DNA of 64,000 bases from Pseudoflavonifractor sp. MSJ-30. GTDB taxonomy: Bacteria > Bacillota > Clostridia > Oscillospirales > Oscillospiraceae. The notes beneath the pieces are model-generated. The model was not told the origin of the DNA. It did no database searches and worked only from the letters and a program-made list of their open reading frames with translations. Shown here one piece after another: positions 59,713-64,000 of the stretch. The stretch lies in NCBI RefSeq assembly GCF_018918045.1, contig NZ_JAHLPU010000022.1:55319-119318 (forward strand), written 5' to 3'. The translations under genes and the position numbers were made by a program. Positions within the stretch are counted from its first letter, which is position 1; the number at the start of each line of letters is the position of its first letter.

Positions 59713-60330
59713 ATGTTGTTTTGGCTTAAAAATGATGTTGGAAAAAAGTATTCGTATGCATCTAAAGATTTGTCATTGGCTGGCTATACAAGAAGTATTT
59801 GCCCTAATTGTGGACGGGAAGTCGTTTCGCCGACATATATTGGGAATGCGCCGCATTTGATTTTAGAAGGAGGGCGAAAATTTCCCGATTTTTTGCAATT
59901 TTGTGGAGCGGGGAACCGGCTAACTATTGTTTCAGAAAATGCCTTGAATATATTTGAAAGGGAAAGCGTATCCGGATATGATGAATATTTGAATTGTCAA
60001 ATTGAATTAGCTTCAACCTTTAAAGATGTAAATAACGTGCCAAACTACTACAGTCTAAATGTAAGTGGATCGGTGGACTTGGATTTACAAGCCATGCATC
60101 TCAGGAGGAAGAAAGTATGTAGCTCATGTGGTCAATTTGAATGGAGTCGTACACGAATTGGGGTTTATATCGTAGATGAAAAAACTTGGGACTCTTCAGA
60201 TATCTGTTTCCTAAAGAGCATGCCCGGAATAAAGCTCTGTTCGTCCAAATTTGTTGAGATTGTCAACTCAAATAATCTGGCAGGATTCAGCTTTCCACCG
60301 ATATCGTTGCCGCCCACATTTGTTAAATAG
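59713..60330 (+). CDS. double-CxxC immunity-like protein (second copy)
   Basis: A 205-residue protein with CxxC pairs SICPNCGREVVSPTYIG and KVCSSCGQFEWSRTRIG. Between them are KFPDFLQFCGAGNRLTIVSENALNIF and PNYYSLNVSGSVDLDL; after them DSSDICFLKSMPGIKLCSSKFVEIVNSNNLAGFSF. The order and key words equal those of the protein at 23511-24224, so they are distant paralogues of the double-CXXCG/Imm11-type group. Position behind an Rhs tip favours an immunity role. GAGGGAAA precedes ATG 59713. A+T rich. Confidence 0.68.
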   Translation: MLFWLKNDVGKKYSYASKDLSLAGYTRSICPNCGREVVSPTYIGNAPHLILEGGRKFPDFLQFCGAGNRLTIVSENALNIFERESVSGYDEYLNCQIELASTFKDVNNVPNYYSLNVSGSVDLDLQAMHLRRKKVCSSCGQFEWSRTRIGVYIVDEKTWDSSDICFLKSMPGIKLCSSKFVEIVNSNNLAGFSFPPISLPPTFVK

Positions 60331-60428
60331 CCAAATCGAAGGATTGAGTCTGTAGGGCTTAAGGCCCGACAGCTCGTACCGCTGTGCATACCATTTGGCG
60401 CACGTCAGCTCAACCACACAAGTACAGG

Positions 60429-60480
60429 GACTCGCAACAGCTTAGGATTTCAATGTTCAGCTGCTGCGAGTCTTTTGTTT
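60429..60480 (+). terminator. terminator after the immunity-like gene
   Basis: Stem GACTCGCAACAGC (60429-60441) with GCTGCTGCGAGTC (60460-60472), one mismatch, followed by TTTTGTTTTC. Confidence 0.75.
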
Positions 60481-60522
60481 TCTTGTGTATAATGTAAACG
60501 CTCAATAACCACCCGCCTATAA

Positions 60523-60667
60523 AACATGCAGGCCCGAAACCACGGGCCTGCATGTTAGTCGAGGTAGGTATTCACATAAGCATCGTAAACGCACAATCAT
60601 AGGCACCTCGCCAAAACGAACTGCGAGATGAGGCCCCGGACGGTTTCTGTCACACCGTTCGGGGCCT
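60523..60667. repeat. two strong hairpins in the gap before the flippase gene
   Basis: Hairpin 1 is a perfect 14-bp stem (60523-60536 with 60543-60556, AACATGCAGGCCCG). Hairpin 2 is a 14-bp stem (60631-60644 with 60654-60667, AGGCCCCGGACGGT, one mismatch). The rest of 60331-60734 shows no gene. One of the hairpins may end the minus-strand flippase transcript. Confidence 0.65.
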
Positions 60668-60734
60668 CTCGCTGGCATACCAGTATTAAAGTAAGAACTC
60701 CGGTACCCCTGTGAGGCACAGCCGGATGAGCAGG

Positions 60735-62201
60735 CTATCTGCCGTATCTTTTACGCACCGCGATAGCTACAGGGAATGCTATGGACAGGAAGCATAGCCC
60801 TCCCCATAGTGTCCAGGAGAGAAAGCTCTTGATCTTTACAGCCTGGATTAGAAAAGTGCCGCATAACGTGACCGCGAAGAAAAGGAAATTCGTCCCGAAG
60901 AACGGAAGCAATATCCTGTGAAGCGGCAGATGCAGAATATTTTTTGCAGAATAGGCCATATAGTAGACTGCCCTGAATACCGTTGCGGCCAGGGTTCCAA
61001 TCGCAACACCAAGCAGCGGATTCCACTTGATCAGAATACAGGAAAGGACAATATTGATTAAGGCTTCACTATAAGCCCCCCAGCGTGTTTGCCTCAAATG
61101 ATTCGCTGCCACCGGGAGACTTGCGCAAGGCAATACCAGGCAGTTCACAGCCTCCGCAAGGAGGAAAACCCAGGCAAAGGCAGGCCGAATATAGTCTGCA
61201 TCGGTTATTCCCTTTGTGTAAAGCCTGATAAATGGGACAATCAGAATCCCCGCGCAGGAAAACAGGACCAGCGTTCCCGCCGACAGAAGTGTTTTATATT
61301 TTCGGTAGGACCTCCGGAGCGCGGATATGTCGTCTTTGGCTATGCACTCGCCAAAGACCGCCTCCATGCCGCCTGAAAGGGCTTCTGTAATGGAGCGAAC
61401 ACTGCCGATTACCATATTGTACACGGAGTAAACCGCAACCAAACGCAGATCCGCCAGCAGAGTAAGAAGCACGATATCCGTGTTCTTATGAAGAAAATAT
61501 GCGATATGCTGCCCAATTCCCGTCCATTTTTGGTCTAATACAGCCTTTGGGCTGCTCCGGGTAAGAACATAATGTTTTTTTACATAAACCGCGTAAAGAA
61601 TTGGACGCACGACAAAAATCAGGCTGCTCCCAAGTTTTACAAGCACCAGCCCGGCACCCATTCTGACAAGAATGGCAACCGTGGCAGCATTAACCAACGT
61701 TGTGGCAACCATAATAAGATTGTTAACATACACCTTTTTGTCCGCGACAATCAGGGTAAGGTTTGCCAGCCCCCCTACATACTTTGCCAAGGTGGCCAGG
61801 CCGATAGATAATACAAGCAGGAAAATATACGTCCTTGAGAAAATTGTAACATGGGCCAGATCGTGATAACAAAATCCCAGGATAATACTGTAAACAACAA
61901 ATATGGCTGCGACATGATTGAAAAAATCTCTTACCGCATAATATACCGAGCTTGTTTCTGAAGCATCATTCTTTGCAAGCGGTCCATAAAGCTTCGCACG
62001 GGCGACACCGCCGATTCCTCCCTCGAGCATGGCGATGTAGGACAGGAACTGGGCAATCGAGGCCGAGATGCCGTAGGCCTCAGAGCCATATGCCGCAATC
62101 AGAAGCCGGGGAATCAGAATTCCGCAGGCCGTCGTTACCAGCTGGTTGAGCAGCTGTGTCAGGATATTCAGTTTTGATTCGTCTGTTTCCCTTCGTTTCA
62201 T
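60735..62201 (-). CDS. polysaccharide flippase (MOP superfamily)
   Basis: A 488-residue protein with about 12-14 helices. The N-terminus (LNILTQLLNQLVTTACGILIPRLLIAAYGSEAYGISASIAQFLSYIAMLEGGIGGVARAKLYGPLA) is typical of lipopolysaccharide/teichoic acid flippases. Later motifs include DIVLLTLLADLRLVAVYSVYNMV and FRAVYYMAYSAK. It would export lipid-linked glycans. ATG 62201 is given; an in-frame TTG at 62225 would overlap the GT2 stop by four bases. It is distinct from the flippase at 6546 and may serve a second surface polymer. Confidence 0.87.
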   Translation of the reverse strand: MKRRETDESKLNILTQLLNQLVTTACGILIPRLLIAAYGSEAYGISASIAQFLSYIAMLEGGIGGVARAKLYGPLAKNDASETSSVYYAVRDFFNHVAAIFVVYSIILGFCYHDLAHVTIFSRTYIFLLVLSIGLATLAKYVGGLANLTLIVADKKVYVNNLIMVATTLVNAATVAILVRMGAGLVLVKLGSSLIFVVRPILYAVYVKKHYVLTRSSPKAVLDQKWTGIGQHIAYFLHKNTDIVLLTLLADLRLVAVYSVYNMVIGSVRSITEALSGGMEAVFGECIAKDDISALRRSYRKYKTLLSAGTLVLFSCAGILIVPFIRLYTKGITDADYIRPAFAWVFLLAEAVNCLVLPCASLPVAANHLRQTRWGAYSEALINIVLSCILIKWNPLLGVAIGTLAATVFRAVYYMAYSAKNILHLPLHRILLPFFGTNFLFFAVTLCGTFLIQAVKIKSFLSWTLWGGLCFLSIAFPVAIAVRKRYGR

Positions 62202-62221
62202 TGTCTGTTCCACTGCTTCTG

Positions 62222-63184
62222 TCAAGCCCTTGCCAGTGCCGCCAACAGTTTTACCCTTTCCTTCATAGTCAATCCGGAACTGAAGAAATACCGCATTGCC
62301 CTTTTGTCAATCTCATCCTTCCACGGATACTGTCTCAGCGCCTGACGTTCCTTTGCTGTGCAGCGTTTCCGGCAATTAAAATAGACCGACAAGTAGTTTT
62401 TCAGGTAATAAACCGCAACCGTTTCCAAATCGGCAGCCTCCGTCATGTCCCATATTTGCATAAATCGGTAAAGAATCTCAAACATTTCTCTTGCCATCAT
62501 TCGAGAAATCGTATCCGTCCGGTATTGATGCATTGTACTGTCATTGCGCCGATGATACTGGTACAGCCGGTTCGGAAGATACCAGATTTTTTTTGCGTTT
62601 GTCAGAGGGTACAGCAGCTGCACCTTGTCTTCGCCGCAGTGCGTTCCATAAAAACAAGCGTAATCTGTAGTATCTCCGTCAAAGACTTCTTTTCGAAACG
62701 CTTTCAGGCATAGGGAATTCAGGCGATGAGAGGAAATCAGCTGCTTTTTCAGCCAGCGCGCAGAAATCTCCGACTCAACTGACGCTATATTTCCGACACA
62801 TCGTCCCGTATCCATGCCGTCCACAAATACCCGTCCCGTATACAAGACGATATCCGGGCTTTGCGCAGAAATTGCACGCTGTATCACCCGCAAGCATTCG
62901 GGCTCCAAAACATCATCGCTGTCCAAGAACACAATGTAATCGCCGGTTGACAAGCCGATGCCTCTTCTACGTGCGTAAAACTGGCCGCGGTTTTCCTGAT
63001 GGGCCACACGCATTCTGGAATCTTTCAACGCGTAGTCATCCAGCATTTTGCCGCTTCCATCCTCTGAACCGTCGTCAATCAGGATCAGTTCCCAATCGGA
63101 ATAGAGCTGCGATTCAACTGATTGAACGCAGGAATCCAAAAAGGATTCCGCGTTATAAACAGGAACGACAATGCTGAATTTCAT
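62222..63184 (-). CDS. GT2 family glycosyltransferase
   Basis: A 320-residue GT-A glycosyltransferase. The N-terminal nucleotide-sugar fold shows FSIVVPVYNAESFLDSCVQSVESQLYSDWELILIDDGSEDGSGKML and DYIVFLDSDDVLEPECL (the DxD motif). A helical C-terminal part ends FFSSGLTMKERVKLLAALARA. It resembles EpsJ/WaaV-like GT2 proteins. ATG 63184 follows GAGGG at 6 bases. It is coupled to the flippase downstream. Confidence 0.9.
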   Translation of the reverse strand: MKFSIVVPVYNAESFLDSCVQSVESQLYSDWELILIDDGSEDGSGKMLDDYALKDSRMRVAHQENRGQFYARRRGIGLSTGDYIVFLDSDDVLEPECLRVIQRAISAQSPDIVLYTGRVFVDGMDTGRCVGNIASVESEISARWLKKQLISSHRLNSLCLKAFRKEVFDGDTTDYACFYGTHCGEDKVQLLYPLTNAKKIWYLPNRLYQYHRRNDSTMHQYRTDTISRMMAREMFEILYRFMQIWDMTEAADLETVAVYYLKNYLSVYFNCRKRCTAKERQALRQYPWKDEIDKRAMRYFFSSGLTMKERVKLLAALARA

Positions 63185-63225
63185 ATACAACCCTCATTCG
63201 TTGAATACCACGGATCTTCATACGC

Positions 63226-63258
63226 TACGGGGCTTCACAGTAACCGTGAAGCCCCGTA
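63226..63258. terminator. hairpin between GT2 and repeat-protein genes
   Basis: Perfect 13-bp stem (63226-63238 with 63246-63258, TACGGGGCTTCAC) with a 7-base loop. A T-run follows only on the plus strand (GGTTTTGTTT), yet the repeat-protein gene ends just upstream on the minus strand. Confidence 0.6.
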
Positions 63259-63273
63259 TGGTTTTGTTTCTAC

Positions 63274-64000
63274 TTACTTTTGTACCATTTTTCCGTCTGT
63301 GTCAAAGCGATACATGCCGCCGGTGATACCGTAGCTGTTGCTTCCGACCCACAGAGTGGTGTCCTTATACATCTTGCCGCTGCCGGCGTTGAAGAAGTAA
63401 TAGTCCGTACCGATTTTGGTAAAGCCCAGAGCCAACACATTATTCTCATAGTAATATGTATCTCCGCCGCCGGTAACAAAACCGGTTTTGATCAGCTTTC
63501 CCTCAGTATCGAAGGAATGCCAATCTCCCTTTTCGGGAATCAGACCGTTCTTCTGACTGACCCAAATTGTGGCGTTGACTACAAGGCAGCCGTTTGGCTG
63601 AGCATAGTAGTATTCTCCGTCCAGTTCGTTGAGTCCGTTGGTCATCTTAACGCCGTCAATCATGAGGTAGAGTTTGCCGTTTTCATTGACGATCTTTTTG
63701 ACGCCGGTTTCCGAGCCGGGTACAAGCATCTTACCGTCGGACAGGAAGGCGTGCATACCGGGCTCTACGCCATAGCTGTTGCTGCCGACCCACAGAGAGG
63801 TATCCTTATACATCTTGCCGCTGCCGGCATTGAAGAAGTAATAGTCCTCTCCGATCTTGGTAAAGCCCAGCGCCAGAACGCAGTCGTCATAGTAGTATAC
63901 ATTGCCATCCGTGTCGGTGACGAAGCCGGTTTTTTGCAGTCTTCCCGATTCGTCAAAGACGTACCAGTTGCCCTTTTCGGGAATCAGGCCATTTTTCTGG
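63274..64000 (-). CDS. cell-wall-binding-repeat surface protein, C-terminal part (5' end outside window)
   Basis: The frame is open from the right edge to TAA at 63274 (about 241 residues). It consists of aromatic/glycine-rich beta-hairpin repeats like glucan/choline-binding repeats: VYYYDDCVLALGFTKIGEDYYFFNAGSGKMYKDTSLWVGSNSYGVEPGMHAFLSDGKM, then a near-copy with TYYYENNVLALGFTKIGTDYYFFNAG. The larger repeat period is 441 bp (147 residues). It ends MYRFDTDGKMVQK without LPXTG. It is probably a secreted protein held on wall polymers; the enzyme or adhesin domain lies beyond the window. Confidence 0.8.
   Translation of the reverse strand, partial: QKNGLIPEKGNWYVFDESGRLQKTGFVTDTDGNVYYYDDCVLALGFTKIGEDYYFFNAGSGKMYKDTSLWVGSNSYGVEPGMHAFLSDGKMLVPGSETGVKKIVNENGKLYLMIDGVKMTNGLNELDGEYYYAQPNGCLVVNATIWVSQKNGLIPEKGDWHSFDTEGKLIKTGFVTGGGDTYYYENNVLALGFTKIGTDYYFFNAGSGKMYKDTTLWVGSNSYGITGGMYRFDTDGKMVQK

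Noticed and set aside
60751..61026. small minus-strand frame within the flippase gene
   Set aside because: Out-of-frame shadow of the flippase coding region.

Overview
This 64 kb window looks like a chromosomal segment of a low-to-mid GC Gram-positive anaerobe of the class Clostridia, most likely an Oscillospiraceae/Ruminococcaceae-type gut bacterium. The evidence is AGGAGG-type ribosome sites with frequent GTG/TTG starts, TTGACA/TATAAT promoters, Thr/Glu/Ala-rich linkers after lipoboxes, a DnaD/DnaI-type primosome pair, VanZ, YolD with a Y-family polymerase, and an hcp/FNR-type nitrosative-stress locus. The family-level assignment is inference.

Layout. (1) 1-9.1 kb: a tight plus-strand surface-polysaccharide operon with the tail of a sugar epimerase, five glycosyltransferases, a Wzy-like polymerase and a Wzx-like flippase. 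The likely initiating sugar-phosphate transferase lies apart, at 19.6-21.0 kb on the minus strand. (2) 9.4-19.3 kb: an accessory and stress block with ferredoxin-hcp and a divergent CRP/FNR regulator; a MerR regulator with a textbook 19-bp-spacer operator-promoter driving a flavin reductase and a CMD-cupin fusion, followed by a deleted alpha/beta hydrolase; a YefM/RelE-type toxin-antitoxin pair; 3-methyladenine glycosylase; a methyltransferase; and an AT-rich pair of membrane-anchored XRE protein and erythromycin-esterase homologue. (3) 19.6-31.7 kb: sugar transferase, VanZ, aminotransferase, an orphan double-CxxC (immunity-like) protein, a DUF3990/XRE module, a repeat cluster built on the 3' end of tRNA-Leu(TAA), a YfbR-Gph-DnaI-DnaD operon, MscS and a cation/proton antiporter.

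(4) 31.8-37.3 kb: a cobalamin-riboswitch operon encoding an exported lipoprotein version of the CbiK cobaltochelatase, a two-domain lipoprotein, and a complete FecBCD/BtuFCD-like ABC importer. This is the most interesting metabolic system in the window, as it suggests tetrapyrrole or corrinoid handling outside the membrane. (5) 37.3-49.0 kb: a MalT-like LuxR ATPase regulator, a group IIC intron 5' fragment sitting directly behind a terminator, and a sugar-utilisation operon (AraC regulator, RbsA-like ATPase, two permeases, a binding lipoprotein, GH2 glycosidase). (6) 49.0-57.2 kb: DUF2284, MATE and nuclease genes; ruvC-ruvA-ruvB with a tiny membrane-protein gene in front and a palindromic MITE-like repeat inside; and an SOS-controlled YolD/Y-family polymerase pair. 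(7) 57.2-60.7 kb: a zinc-ribbon membrane protein, a decapitated Rhs tip and AT-rich candidate immunity genes, including a second double-CxxC paralogue. (8) 60.7-64 kb: a second small polysaccharide locus (flippase and GT2) and the C-terminal part of a surface protein with 147-residue repeats.

No CRISPR array, rRNA or complete insertion sequence was seen. Product names rest on motif recognition by eye, without database searches.
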